This document shows positions 26,380 to 35,790 of a stretch of 64,000 bases of DNA, in pieces. The translations under genes were made by a program, and so were the position numbers. The first letter of the stretch is position 1. Each line of letters starts with the position of its first letter. This stretch comes from an uncultured Lachnospiraceae bacterium (GTDB lineage: Bacteria; Bacillota; Clostridia; Lachnospirales; Lachnospiraceae). A model generated the notes under the pieces. It did not search any database. It saw only the letters and a program-made list of their open reading frames with translations, and was not told where the DNA came from. The stretch is taken from contig CACYPS010000012.1 in assembly GCA_902776305.1 (NCBI GenBank), positions 1-64,000 on the forward strand, read 5' to 3'.

Positions 26380-28248
26380 ATGAAAATTCTACTTGTGGCT
26401 GTCAACGCAAAATACATCCATTCATGTCCCGCAGTGTACTCACTGCGGGCATGTTGTATGCACCCGGAAATAGTTGAGATAGTCGAATTTACGATCAATG
26501 ACCGATATCAGGATATTCTTGCCGGAATCCTCGAGCGAGAGGCAGAACTTATCGGCTTTTCAACATATATATGGAATACGGATATCGTGCAGGATCTGGC
26601 AGCGGATATACGGAGAGTACGAAAGGATCGGGTAGTTCTGTTTGCCGGCGGTCCCGAGGCATCGTACGCACCGGAGAGGTTTCTTGGCAGCTGCGACTTT
26701 GTGATCTGCTGGGAGGGGGAGAGACCGTTTGCACAGATTGTAGAGTATGTAAACAGACCTGTAGTAAGAAGCAATGCGGTTGCGGCAGAAACATGTGTCT
26801 CTGACAAAAACGTTACAAGGCAACAGATCGAAGATCGTACACGGCATACAGATAGTAAGTCAGTGATGCAGCAGGAAATACAGCAGGGAGATCGAGACAG
26901 AGAAGAGAGTCTTGCCTGCATTGTGAGCTATGTCAGGACGCAGGTTCCCGGTGCCGCCTTCTACGAGCAAGACCGGCTTATTATTTGTCCTGCCGAGGCT
27001 GAGACAGATGAGGATATAAACGCAATACCGTTTCTATATGATGACCTTGAAGCGTTCGACAACCGGATCATCTATTACGAGTCAAGCCGCGGGTGTCCGT
27101 TCAACTGCACCTATTGTCTCAGCTCCATTGACAAACATGTCCGTTTCAGAAATATCGAGACTGTGCTCAGGGAGCTGCAGTATTTCATCGACCGGGAAGT
27201 GTCGCAGGTCAAGTTCATAGACCGGACATTTAACTGTAATCATGAGCGCACGATGACAATCTGGAGTTATCTGCGTGACCATGACAAGGGAATTACCAAT
27301 TTTCATTTCGAGATCGGCGCGGATCTTCTGAATGAGTCGGAACTTGCTCTGCTCGAGACGCTCCGTCCGGGGCTTGTCCAGCTGGAAATCGGGATTCAAT
27401 CGACGAATCCGGACACACTGCAAGCCATTCGGAGGACGATGCATCTGCCGAAACTTTATGACAATATAAACAGGCTGCGCAGAGCGCAGAATATTAACCT
27501 GCATGTAGATTTAATAGCGGGGCTTCCGTATGAGGGGTTTGCGCGATTTGCACAATCTTTTGACGATGTCTACGCACTGCATGCGGACCAGCTCCAGCTC
27601 GGTTTTCTGAAAGTTCTGAGCGGGACCGCTATGCATGCGATGGCGGAGGAATATGATCTGCGGTATTCCGGACGGCCGCCGTATGAGGTGCTCTCAACGA
27701 AGTGGATTACGTATGCGGAGCTTGATCAGCTTCGAAGAATCTGCGATGTTCTGGAATATTATTATAATTCGAGACAGTTCATCCACACGCTCGAGTATAT
27801 GGAAAAGTATTGGGAGAGTGCCTTTGCATTTTTCCGCGAGCTCGCAAAGTTCTTCCGTGAACGGGGTTATGATAAGGCGAAACCGGCCGCCGCAAGGAGA
27901 TATGAGGTTCTGGAGGAGTTTGTATCGGAGAACGATCTGTGGCTCACAGGCACAAAAGATATCGTTCTCGGTGAGAACAATGTGTGGTATGACCGGGAAA
28001 CAAGTAAGGCAGACAGCGTTCTCAGTGAGAATCGTGATACATGCATTGACGGGGGAAAATGCTTTGACCTCTCGGTTTTTCGTGAATACCTTCGTCTGGA
28101 CAAGGCTCTTCACATTCATAAGAGCCGCCGTCGGAACGTGTATGATGAATATGACTTCGGAGAAGGGAAGGTGCGTATCACTGTGGATTACGAACGAAGG
28201 AACGTATTGACAGGTGAGGCTGCTTATACGGTCGAAGCAGTTGAGTGA
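26380..28248 (+). CDS. B12-binding-domain radical SAM protein (DUF4080 type)
   Basis: 622 residues. An N-terminal cobalamin-binding-like Rossmann domain (MKILLVAVNAKYIHSCPAVY to about residue 130) precedes the radical SAM domain, whose cluster cysteines are Cys239, Cys243 and Cys246 (SRGCPFNCTYCLSS). The C-terminal region matches DUF4080-type proteins. A low-complexity, polar stretch at about residues 128-190 sits between the two domains. The ATG at 26380 starts the conserved fold; an in-frame ATG at 26347 is also possible, and neither has a strong ribosome binding site. Substrate unknown. Confidence 0.85.
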   Translation: MKILLVAVNAKYIHSCPAVYSLRACCMHPEIVEIVEFTINDRYQDILAGILEREAELIGFSTYIWNTDIVQDLAADIRRVRKDRVVLFAGGPEASYAPERFLGSCDFVICWEGERPFAQIVEYVNRPVVRSNAVAAETCVSDKNVTRQQIEDRTRHTDSKSVMQQEIQQGDRDREESLACIVSYVRTQVPGAAFYEQDRLIICPAEAETDEDINAIPFLYDDLEAFDNRIIYYESSRGCPFNCTYCLSSIDKHVRFRNIETVLRELQYFIDREVSQVKFIDRTFNCNHERTMTIWSYLRDHDKGITNFHFEIGADLLNESELALLETLRPGLVQLEIGIQSTNPDTLQAIRRTMHLPKLYDNINRLRRAQNINLHVDLIAGLPYEGFARFAQSFDDVYALHADQLQLGFLKVLSGTAMHAMAEEYDLRYSGRPPYEVLSTKWITYAELDQLRRICDVLEYYYNSRQFIHTLEYMEKYWESAFAFFRELAKFFRERGYDKAKPAAARRYEVLEEFVSENDLWLTGTKDIVLGENNVWYDRETSKADSVLSENRDTCIDGGKCFDLSVFREYLRLDKALHIHKSRRRNVYDEYDFGEGKVRITVDYERRNVLTGEAAYTVEAVE

Positions 28249-28295
28249 CGGAGTGCCGCTGTTTTCTGCCTCACAGCCGGTTGCCGTATATGTAT

Positions 28296-28345
28296 TTCAT
28301 GTGAGAATGTACTCCATGTGAGAATGTACTTCATGTGAGAAAGAC
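28296..28345. repeat. 17-bp tandem repeat, three copies
   Basis: TTCATGTGAGAATGTAC is repeated three times (28296, 28313, 28330) with one or two differences, in the gap after the radical SAM gene. No function is apparent. Confidence 0.85.
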
Positions 28346-28453
28346 AGATAGCATCATATGCGGAACATCAGGAACGCCGGGACGCTCTTTTTATTGTATA
28401 TACTGTGGTAATATCGTAAAATGGACGTAAGAAAGCAGTGAAAGGAGAGAGTT

Positions 28454-29074
28454 ATGAATACAAAAAAGATGACATGTATTATTTGTCTGCTGTTGACCGT
28501 AATAATGCTTTTCAACGCCTGCAGCTTTCAGAAATCTCCGACTGAAGTTGCTACGTCATTTCTCGAAGCGCTGATAGCACAGGACGAAGAAGCGCTGGAA
28601 AAAGTGTATTCAGGTGATTGGAGCGAAGACGGAGGTCTGACCGCAACGCTGAATTCCGCAGATCTCGGAGGTATGTCGAAGGAAACAGCTGAGAAATTCG
28701 TCGGTAAAGTGTTGGAATTCGACTATACTTTCGGCGAGGAGACGATCAACGACGATAAGGCGACGGTAGACGTAACGATCACAACATACAATTTCACGAG
28801 TATGTTCAGTGATATGCTTACGGATCTGTATTCTAAAGCTATTGAGCTGGCATTTTCAGGATTGACTGAGGAAGAACTGGAAAAACAGGTCAATGCGATG
28901 GCCGATCAGGCTTTGAGCGGAAGCCTTGATAAACTCACGGAAAAAACAGTTTCCAATACCGTAAAGCTTGAACTGACCAAAGACGGTCACAGCTGGAAGG
29001 TAGATCCGGTTACCGATGAGTTCACAGACGCCCTGCTTGGAGGTCTGAATACATTCCTGGAGAGTCAGGAATAA
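28454..29074 (+). CDS. Lipoprotein, NTF2-like/DUF5105-like
   Basis: 206 residues. The signal peptide ends in the lipobox LFNAC (Cys23). The mature part begins with a helical PTEVATSFLEALIAQDEEALEKVYSG stretch, typical of small secreted lipoproteins with an NTF2-like fold in gut Firmicutes. Function unknown. AAAGGAGAG precedes the ATG by six bases. Confidence 0.75.
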   Translation: MNTKKMTCIICLLLTVIMLFNACSFQKSPTEVATSFLEALIAQDEEALEKVYSGDWSEDGGLTATLNSADLGGMSKETAEKFVGKVLEFDYTFGEETINDDKATVDVTITTYNFTSMFSDMLTDLYSKAIELAFSGLTEEELEKQVNAMADQALSGSLDKLTEKTVSNTVKLELTKDGHSWKVDPVTDEFTDALLGGLNTFLESQE

Positions 29075-29184
29075 AAAAAGGATGTCGTAATCGATCCCGG
29101 CTGCGAAGGATACGTTTCCGGAGGACCGGGATTGACCGGAAAATGAACCGGTTACAGGAAGAGCAAGATCATACAGATGCAGAC

Positions 29185-29223
29185 AAAGCGATTTTTCGTA
29201 TAAAGGTGCGGAAAATCGCTTCG
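29185..29223 (+). other. Hairpin in the gap before the MalY-type gene
   Basis: AAAGCGATTTTTCG and CGGAAAATCGCTTCG pair around TATAAAGGTG. No T run follows. It could be an attenuator or a terminator remnant. Confidence 0.4.
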
Positions 29224-29263
29224 TATATTGAGTCAGAATTTAGCAGAGAGAAGGATTACCGAT

Positions 29264-30475
29264 ATGAAATATGATTTTACAACTATCATGGACCGCCACG
29301 GCAAGGACGCTATCGCTGTGGATGCCATCGGAGCAGATGTCTCATGGGCAATCGCTCCGGGGGCACCGCGTGACGGATTCACTGCGATCCCCATGTGGGT
29401 AGCCGATATGAACTTCGCAACCGTTCCGACGATTCCCGAAGCGGTCATCGAGAGGGTGAAGCACCCGGCTTACGGATACTTTGCTCCGACTGACGAGTAC
29501 TTTAATTCGATTATACGGTGGCATGAGAGACGTAATCATGTAACAGGCCTCGATAAGAAGTATATCGGTTATGAGAACGGCGTACTCGGGTGCGTATGCT
29601 CGGCGATTCAGGCGTTCACTGCACCCGGAGAGAAAATCCTTCTGCACAGTCCTACTTACATAGGTTTCACACACTCCCTCGAGGATACCGGACGTGTTGC
29701 GGAACTCAGCCCGCTTTTCCGCGATGAGGAGGGTGTCTGGCGAATGGACTATGATGATATGGATGATAGATTGAAAAAGAATCACATCCACCTGGCTGTG
29801 TTCTGCAGTCCGCACAACCCCTGCGGTAGAGTGTGGGAGAGATGGGAGATCGAGCGGGCAATGGAGGTCTATCGCAAGAACGACTGCATTGTCGTCTCGG
29901 ATGAGATCTGGTCAGACATCCTGCTGAACGGCAGCACTCACACACCGACGCAGAGCGTTAGTGAGGATGCGAGACAGCGCACGATAGCGGTCTATGCTCC
30001 GAGCAAGACATTTAATCTGGCGGGCTTGATCGGCAGTTATCATATCATTTACAGTGATTATCTGCGTGACCGTATCAGGCGGACGGCAGCTGTCAGTCAT
30101 TATAACGACATGAACGTGCTTTCCATGCATGCCCTGATCGGCGCCTATAAGCCGGAAGGGTATGAATGGGTCGATGAGCTTTGCAGTGTCCTTTCCGGAA
30201 ATATTAATTACGCTTACGACTTCATTACCGAACATTTTCCGGGGATTTCCGTCGCGAAACCGCAGGGCACGTACATGATGTTCCTTCACTGTGAGGAGTT
30301 TTGCAGGAAAGAAGGAATCACGATCGATGAACTGATCAAAAGAGGCTGGGATGTCGGAGTGGCATGGCAGCAGGGCGCGCCGTTCCACGATCCGTGGGGG
30401 ATCCGTATGAACTTTGCGCTGCCGCACAGTCTGGTTGCGGAGGCGCTGGATAGACTGAAAAAATATGTTTTCTGA
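29264..30475 (+). CDS. MalY/PatB-type aminotransferase (cystathionine beta-lyase)
   Basis: 403 residues, class I/II PLP fold. PLP binds Lys248 in APSKTFNLAGL; the family blocks MWVADMNF, YGYFAPTDEYF and HNPCGRVW are present. MalY/PatB enzymes cleave cystathionine or other cysteine conjugates to a thiol, pyruvate and ammonia. I chose the ATG at 29264, with AGAGAAGGA ahead of it. Following TAXI and GltS genes hint at a link to amino-acid or organic-acid uptake. Confidence 0.9.
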   Translation: MKYDFTTIMDRHGKDAIAVDAIGADVSWAIAPGAPRDGFTAIPMWVADMNFATVPTIPEAVIERVKHPAYGYFAPTDEYFNSIIRWHERRNHVTGLDKKYIGYENGVLGCVCSAIQAFTAPGEKILLHSPTYIGFTHSLEDTGRVAELSPLFRDEEGVWRMDYDDMDDRLKKNHIHLAVFCSPHNPCGRVWERWEIERAMEVYRKNDCIVVSDEIWSDILLNGSTHTPTQSVSEDARQRTIAVYAPSKTFNLAGLIGSYHIIYSDYLRDRIRRTAAVSHYNDMNVLSMHALIGAYKPEGYEWVDELCSVLSGNINYAYDFITEHFPGISVAKPQGTYMMFLHCEEFCRKEGITIDELIKRGWDVGVAWQQGAPFHDPWGIRMNFALPHSLVAEALDRLKKYVF

Positions 30476-30556
30476 CAGCGTGGATTATAGCTGCAGAATA
30501 GGGTATAATAAACTCGAAAAAATTATAAAAAACGCATAAAGAAAAGGAGGCCTGCG

Positions 30557-31480
30557 ATGAAAAAAATAATAGCTTTGCTGTTACCGCTCTTGATTCTTTG
30601 CTCGCTGACAGCATGCGGTTCATCAAAAAAAATCCGGTTCGGAACAGCCGGTATCGGAGGAAATTATTATCTCTTCGGTCAGACACTTACGGAATATGTT
30701 TCACAGGACACAGACCTTGTTTTTGAGGTGAAGGAGACAGCGGGCAGCGCCGCCAATTTACGGCTCCTGCAGGAGAATTATATCTCTGTGGCTATCGCCC
30801 AGACCGATATGATCGATGAAGCCGTTAAGTCCGGGAACAGTGACTTTTCCGCACTTTCTGCTCTCTATACGGAATACTGCCAGATCGTTGTAAGAGATGA
30901 TTCCGAAATCAAAACAGTATCGGATCTGCGCGGCAAAACCGTATCTGTCGGAGAGGAGGAATCCGGAACAGCGCAAAATGCGAGCCAGATATTGAGTGCC
31001 TACGGAATTTCAGATAATCTCTTAAAGACGCGCAATATGAACTACACGAAAGCGGCGGAAGCTCTCAAGAACGGTGAGATCGAGGCTATGTTCGTCACGG
31101 CAGGCATCCAGACTTCTGTTATTGAAAGTCTTGCCAAGGAATTACCGATCAGATTTTTACAGGTCGAAGGAAACGCGCTTTCCATTTTGACGGATTCCTA
31201 CGATTTCTATGATGCTGCAGTGATCCCCGCGGGGACGTATACCGGACAGGATGCAGATGTTGCGACGATCGGTGTGAAATCGATTCTGCTGGTCGGAAAC
31301 AAGATATCAGAAAATGCTGCCTATACCCTCACGAAGGAGCTTTATGAGCACGCATCCGATCTGCAGTATGCCATGCCGCTCAGCCTGGAGCTGAGTCTCG
31401 ACGGAATTACCGTGCCGTTGCATCCCGGAGCGGAGAGGTACTATGAAGAGGCGGGAATTGAAATCCCCTCGGGAATGTGA
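30557..31480 (+). CDS. TAXI-family solute-binding lipoprotein
   Basis: 307 residues with signal peptide and lipobox LTAC (Cys16 region). The mature protein has the TAXI signature IRFGTAGIGGNYYLFGQTL and AIAQTDM, then DLRGKTVSVGEEESGTAQNA. TAXI proteins normally feed 4-TMS/12-TMS fused TRAP permeases, but the next gene is a GltS symporter and no TRAP permease is present nearby. AAAGGAGG precedes the ATG. Confidence 0.9.
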   Translation: MKKIIALLLPLLILCSLTACGSSKKIRFGTAGIGGNYYLFGQTLTEYVSQDTDLVFEVKETAGSAANLRLLQENYISVAIAQTDMIDEAVKSGNSDFSALSALYTEYCQIVVRDDSEIKTVSDLRGKTVSVGEEESGTAQNASQILSAYGISDNLLKTRNMNYTKAAEALKNGEIEAMFVTAGIQTSVIESLAKELPIRFLQVEGNALSILTDSYDFYDAAVIPAGTYTGQDADVATIGVKSILLVGNKISENAAYTLTKELYEHASDLQYAMPLSLELSLDGITVPLHPGAERYYEEAGIEIPSGM

Positions 31481-31491
31481 GGTGAGGCTTT

Positions 31492-32679
31492 ATGACGTTT
31501 ACATTTGACATGTATCAGACGTTGGCTCTCGCAGTCATAGCACTTATGCTCGGTGCTCGCATTCGCAAAAAAGTTAATTTCTTTGAAAGGTTCTGTATAC
31601 CGGCACCGGTCATCGGAGGACTGGTATTTGCCATCATTTCATGCATTCTCTACGTAACGGGAGTCATAGAGCTTTCCTTCGACGAGACACTTCGCACGGT
31701 TTGTATGGTATTCTTCTTTACATCCGTAGGATTCCAGGCGAATCTGAAAGTCCTGAAAGCAGGAGGAAAGTCACTTGCCGTCTTCCTTGCATTTGTAATT
31801 ATCCTGATCATCGGACAGAATGCGATGGCAGTCGGTCTGGCAAAAGTACTGGGAATTGACCCGCTCATCGGTATGTGCACGGGTTCTATCCCGATGGTAG
31901 GCGGTCACGGAACCGCCGGAGCATTCGGACCCGTCCTCGAAGACTTCGGACTTACGGGAGCGACAACGGTCTGCACTGCAGCTGCAACATTCGGTCTGAT
32001 AGCAGGAAGTTTGATCGGCGGACCGATAGGAAACAGCCTGATCACCAAGAAGGATCTTCTTAAGACGGTTGTCAAGGAAGATGCTTCCATGCTCGTGGAA
32101 GAGGAAGAGAAACATGAGCGCCAGTTCAATATGTATGCTCCCGCTGTTTTTCAGATTATCATCGCAGTAGGTATCGGAACGATTGTTTCCTGGGCGCTTT
32201 CCAAGACCGGAATGACATTTCCGATTTACATCGGAGCAATGATCGTGGCGGCAATCATGAGGAATGTCAGCGAATATACCGGCAAGTTCACGGTACATAT
32301 GGGAGAGATCAATGACCTCGGCGGTATCTGCCTGAGCCTGTTCCTCGGAATCGCCATGATCACGCTGAAGCTCTGGCAGCTCGCTGAGCTGGCTTTGCCG
32401 CTCATTATCCTTCTGGCTGCACAGACGGTCTTTATGTTCATCTTTGCACGATTTATCCTGTTCAACGCTATGGGACGCGACTACGATGCAGCTGTTATAA
32501 GCGCCGGAACATGCGGTTTCGGTATGGGAGCTACGCCGAATGCGATGGCCAATATGCAGGCAATCTGCGATAAGTATGTCCCGTCGGTCAAGGCTTATCT
32601 TCTTATTCCGCTTGTAGGAAGTCTGTTCGCCGACTTTATAAACAGTCTTGTAATTACATTCTTTATCAATTTCATTTAA
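31492..32679 (+). CDS. gltS: GltS-type sodium/glutamate symporter
   Basis: 395 residues, about ten to twelve membrane segments. Family blocks FFERFCIPAPVIGGL, GGHGTAGAFGPVLEDFG and FGMGATPNAMANMQA are clear. Imports glutamate or a related dicarboxylate with sodium. A short cytosolic loop (KEDASMLVEEEEKHERQ) joins the two halves. The gene starts 11 bp after the TAXI gene, with GAGGTGAGG as binding site, so the two are one transcriptional unit. Confidence 0.93.
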   Translation: MTFTFDMYQTLALAVIALMLGARIRKKVNFFERFCIPAPVIGGLVFAIISCILYVTGVIELSFDETLRTVCMVFFFTSVGFQANLKVLKAGGKSLAVFLAFVIILIIGQNAMAVGLAKVLGIDPLIGMCTGSIPMVGGHGTAGAFGPVLEDFGLTGATTVCTAAATFGLIAGSLIGGPIGNSLITKKDLLKTVVKEDASMLVEEEEKHERQFNMYAPAVFQIIIAVGIGTIVSWALSKTGMTFPIYIGAMIVAAIMRNVSEYTGKFTVHMGEINDLGGICLSLFLGIAMITLKLWQLAELALPLIILLAAQTVFMFIFARFILFNAMGRDYDAAVISAGTCGFGMGATPNAMANMQAICDKYVPSVKAYLLIPLVGSLFADFINSLVITFFINFI

Positions 32680-32713
32680 CAGTTTGAGTTAATAAGTTAA
32701 AGAGCATACTTTA

Positions 32714-32740
32714 AGGGCTGCCCGCAGGCAGCCCTTTCAT
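32714..32740 (+). terminator. Terminator after gltS
   Basis: AGGGCTGCC and GGCAGCCCT form a 9-bp stem around CGCA, followed by TTC. It lies between convergent genes and may also serve the minus-strand lipoprotein gene. Confidence 0.8.
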
Positions 32741-32770
32741 ATGCTTTTCTGTATGACAGCACATCTGTGA

Positions 32771-34015
32771 TTATTCGATTTCCACTTCTTCGTAAGTTTC
32801 ATCGTTCTCGTCGATGACTTCAGGTTCAAGTTCTTCTTCTTCAATAATATTACCGTCGTCGTCTACTTCGATTTCCTCATATTCATCGGGCGTTGAAATG
32901 ACCTCGATCGCTGTTGCGACTGCCTGGCCGTTTTCATCCGTGTAGTAGGTGATTGTCACCGCAGAATCGACAGGAATATCTTCCATATTCATATATGTGT
33001 CGCCTGTAATAGTGTACTGGAGATACTCATCGCCTCTCTCGATGATGATATGATCAGAGTACAATTCAGCGAGCGTGCCGGATACAGACGGAAGCTCCTC
33101 TTCAGTGGGTTCCGGTGTGGGCGTCGGAGTCAGGGTTGGCGTCGGTGTTGCTGACGGTGCCGTGTCAGTCAGGGCGGTCGCCGCTACGTAGCCGGTCCTG
33201 TCTTCAACATTCACACGTGCCCAGGTTTCTGTCATACCGGTTACAGTGACCTGCGCTCCGGAAAGGAGCATGTAATAAGCGAGACCGTTTTCATTCGGAG
33301 CAGTTCGTACGTAGGCGTCTTGTGTGAGATACATATCCTTAGTTCCGCTCGTGCTGAACTGGACACTCGGAACTCTTGAGATGGAATATGTTATGTCATC
33401 TGACAGCTTGAATGTAAGGTTATTGTCAAAACCATAGTAAGCAAGATCATTTGCACGGATCGACGGCCATGGTTCAACATCAAGGGAATGTTTGTCCTGA
33501 TCTTTGAAATTGTTGAGCAAATCCTCATCACCGGCACAAAGGTTCTCGAGATCCGCCTCATTTGTAGGATCTTTTACTTCCTTACAGTTCGTAACCGTGA
33601 ATGTACCGTTGCTGTTCTTATCCAGTGTGAGCATACTGTCTGCATTATAACCGCCGACATAAGACAGCGCGTTGTTCTTAAGTGTGTATTCACAGATGAG
33701 GAAAGATCCGTAGATATCCATAGTTGCTTCCTTGTTGTCAATTTTCAGGATATTCATATGGGGGATGACAACCGAGGAGGCTTCTTCTCTGGTGTAATTG
33801 TTCACAAGGTAGTCTGTGACAGCCTTTTCAGCATTTGTTCCGTCAAAGGAATAAATAGACATCTGCGGCGCTGCCGGTGCTTCTGTCGGTGCTTCCGTAG
33901 GAGCTGCTGTCGGAGTTGCTGTCGGTGTTTCAGCGGGCTTTTCTTTCTTTCCGCATCCGGCTGCGCCAAATACCATGAGGGCAGCCATTGTCAGTGCAAT
34001 ATACTTTTTTTTCAT
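32771..34015 (-). CDS. Lipoprotein with SH3-like domain
   Basis: 414 residues. Signal peptide with lipobox GAAGC (Cys21), then a Thr/Pro/Ala-rich linker (TPTAAPTEAPTEAPA), a globular domain of unknown type (about 55-220), a bacterial SH3-like domain (MYLTQDAYVRTAPNENG to VEDRTGYVAA), a second TPTPT linker, a small beta domain and a very acidic tail. SH3 domains often bind peptidoglycan, so an envelope role is likely. AAGGAAGGG precedes the ATG. Confidence 0.75.
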   Translation of the reverse strand: MKKKYIALTMAALMVFGAAGCGKKEKPAETPTATPTAAPTEAPTEAPAAPQMSIYSFDGTNAEKAVTDYLVNNYTREEASSVVIPHMNILKIDNKEATMDIYGSFLICEYTLKNNALSYVGGYNADSMLTLDKNSNGTFTVTNCKEVKDPTNEADLENLCAGDEDLLNNFKDQDKHSLDVEPWPSIRANDLAYYGFDNNLTFKLSDDITYSISRVPSVQFSTSGTKDMYLTQDAYVRTAPNENGLAYYMLLSGAQVTVTGMTETWARVNVEDRTGYVAATALTDTAPSATPTPTLTPTPTPEPTEEELPSVSGTLAELYSDHIIIERGDEYLQYTITGDTYMNMEDIPVDSAVTITYYTDENGQAVATAIEVISTPDEYEEIEVDDDGNIIEEEELEPEVIDENDETYEEVEIE

Positions 34016-34055
34016 ATTGTCCCTTCCTTCTCATATTATCTGTTTTTGCACACAG

Positions 34056-34183
34056 TGAATTGTGATCCTGTCTGTTATGCGATATTCGGTACTTTGGTGA
34101 ATTGTCATATGTCTGTTATGCGATGACCGGTATCTTATAAATTGTCATCCTGTGTGCTATGGAATTTCCGGTATCTTAAATTG
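34056..34183. repeat. 42-bp tandem repeat, three degenerate copies
   Basis: Units begin near 34056, 34098 and 34140 and share TGAATTGTCAT, TGTCTGTTATGCGAT and CCGGTATCTT. They lie between the divergent lipoprotein and MBOAT genes, so any promoter of the minus gene would fall in or next to them. Confidence 0.75.
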
Positions 34184-34211
34184 TAAAGGCATATATCAGA
34201 ATGTCAAGGTC

Positions 34212-34259
34212 TTGACATGTGAAATTTTGTTGTAAGATAAGGTACATTTAATGTATAAT
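34212..34259 (+). promoter_or_regulatory. Promoter candidates upstream of the MBOAT gene
   Basis: A perfect -35 TTGACA (34212) has a poor -10 GATAAG 18 bases on. A second pair, TTGTAA (34230) and TATAAT (34254), also has an 18-base spacer. The ATG lies at 34282. Confidence 0.5.
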
Positions 34260-34281
34260 ATCGCAGGAAAGGCGATTTATC

Positions 34282-35790
34282 ATGGGTTTAAACTCTGTTA
34301 TTTTTTTGATATTTGTCATCCTGTCGGTTCTCATATACTATATGATACCGAAAAAGTTCCAGTGGGGATGGCTCCTTATTGTAAGTTATATATACTATCT
34401 GTCCAATGCCGGCTGGGCATTGGTTTTTATCGTGACAACAACTGTGACGACCTGGTACGCCGGTCTCATGCTTGAGAGAGAGCAATCCGACAGTCGCAGA
34501 CGTATGATCACAGTCGTGACTCTGCTCCTGAATTTCGGAATACTTGCTGTCCTTAAGTATACGAATTTTGCAGTCAGCAATATCAGCAGCCTGTTCCACC
34601 TGAATCTTCCGACATTTAAATGGGTCCTTCCGCTCGGTATTTCATTCTACACATTCCAGTCGATGGGATACCTGCTGGACGTGTGCTGGAAAAGGCAGCA
34701 GGCTGAGAAGAATCTGCTGCATTTTGCACTATTTGTATCCTTCTTTCCTCAGATCATGCAGGGACCGATCGGTCGGTATGAGCGGCTGGCCCACCAGTTT
34801 TTTGAGGAGCACCGGTTCGATATCCGTAATATGGAGCGGGGAATGCAGCTCATATTCTGGGGTCTTTTTAAGAAAATGGTCCTCGCGGACACCGCCGCTT
34901 ACTATGTAAATGCGATATTTGACGATCCGGAGAGATATCCCGGTCTTTCGATATTTGCCATACTTGCATACTCGATTCATCTCTACGGAGATTTCTCGGG
35001 CGGTATCGATGTCATTTCCGGCATAGCGGTCCTCTTTGGGATAGAACTTGACAAGAACTTCCGGCAGCCTTATTTTGCTGTGAATCTGACAGACTTCTGG
35101 CACAGGTGGCATATAACACTCGGATCCTGGATGAAGGATTATGTGTTTTACCCCATTTCTTTGTCCGGATGGATGGGAAGTTTCGGCAAATGGTGCCGCA
35201 AAAAATTCGGTCGCAAGACCGGCAGAACGATTCCGATTGCAATCGCCAATGTGATGGTCTTCCTGATCGTCGGCGTATGGCATGGGGCTGCCTGGCAGTA
35301 CATCGCTTATGGCCTTTACAACGGTCTGATCATAGGTGTGAGCGGTTTGCTCGTGCAGCAGTTCAGGGATTGGAAGAAGAAGCTGCATATACGCGACGAC
35401 TCCACGCGGTGGCATGTGTTCTGTGTGCTGCGTACATTTTTCATAGTGAACATCAGCTGGTTCTTTGACAGGGCTCTTTCTCTTAAGATGGCGTTCGTCA
35501 TGATGAAAAATGCAGTCACGTGCTTCACGCCCGCCGAGATCCTGACTATTACTGTAGGACAGTCGGGCAGTGCCTTCAGCACTCCGGTCGCAATAGGCGT
35601 ACTTTTGGTCGGGTGCATGATCGTATTTGCAGTCAGCATGCTCTGCGAGAAGGGAGTGAATGTCGCGGAGGAAATCATGAGAAGACCTTTTGCATTCAGG
35701 CTGGCTTTGTATGCGATTATGCTGATCCTTCCGGCCGTTCTGGGGCAGCCGCCTCTTTCCGAAGGGGGGTTCATCTATGCACAGTTCTAA
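34282..35790 (+). CDS. MBOAT family O-acyltransferase (DltB/AlgI-like)
   Basis: 502 residues with about eleven membrane segments. The MBOAT signatures DFWHRWHITLGSW (His274) and GVWHGAAWQY (active-site His334) are intact. These enzymes pass an acyl group across the membrane to teichoic acid or a polysaccharide. The next gene, overlapping by 14 bp, encodes an SGNH-type partner. No dltA or dltC gene is nearby, so polysaccharide O-acetylation is more likely than teichoic acid D-alanylation. Confidence 0.92.
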   Translation: MGLNSVIFLIFVILSVLIYYMIPKKFQWGWLLIVSYIYYLSNAGWALVFIVTTTVTTWYAGLMLEREQSDSRRRMITVVTLLLNFGILAVLKYTNFAVSNISSLFHLNLPTFKWVLPLGISFYTFQSMGYLLDVCWKRQQAEKNLLHFALFVSFFPQIMQGPIGRYERLAHQFFEEHRFDIRNMERGMQLIFWGLFKKMVLADTAAYYVNAIFDDPERYPGLSIFAILAYSIHLYGDFSGGIDVISGIAVLFGIELDKNFRQPYFAVNLTDFWHRWHITLGSWMKDYVFYPISLSGWMGSFGKWCRKKFGRKTGRTIPIAIANVMVFLIVGVWHGAAWQYIAYGLYNGLIIGVSGLLVQQFRDWKKKLHIRDDSTRWHVFCVLRTFFIVNISWFFDRALSLKMAFVMMKNAVTCFTPAEILTITVGQSGSAFSTPVAIGVLLVGCMIVFAVSMLCEKGVNVAEEIMRRPFAFRLALYAIMLILPAVLGQPPLSEGGFIYAQF

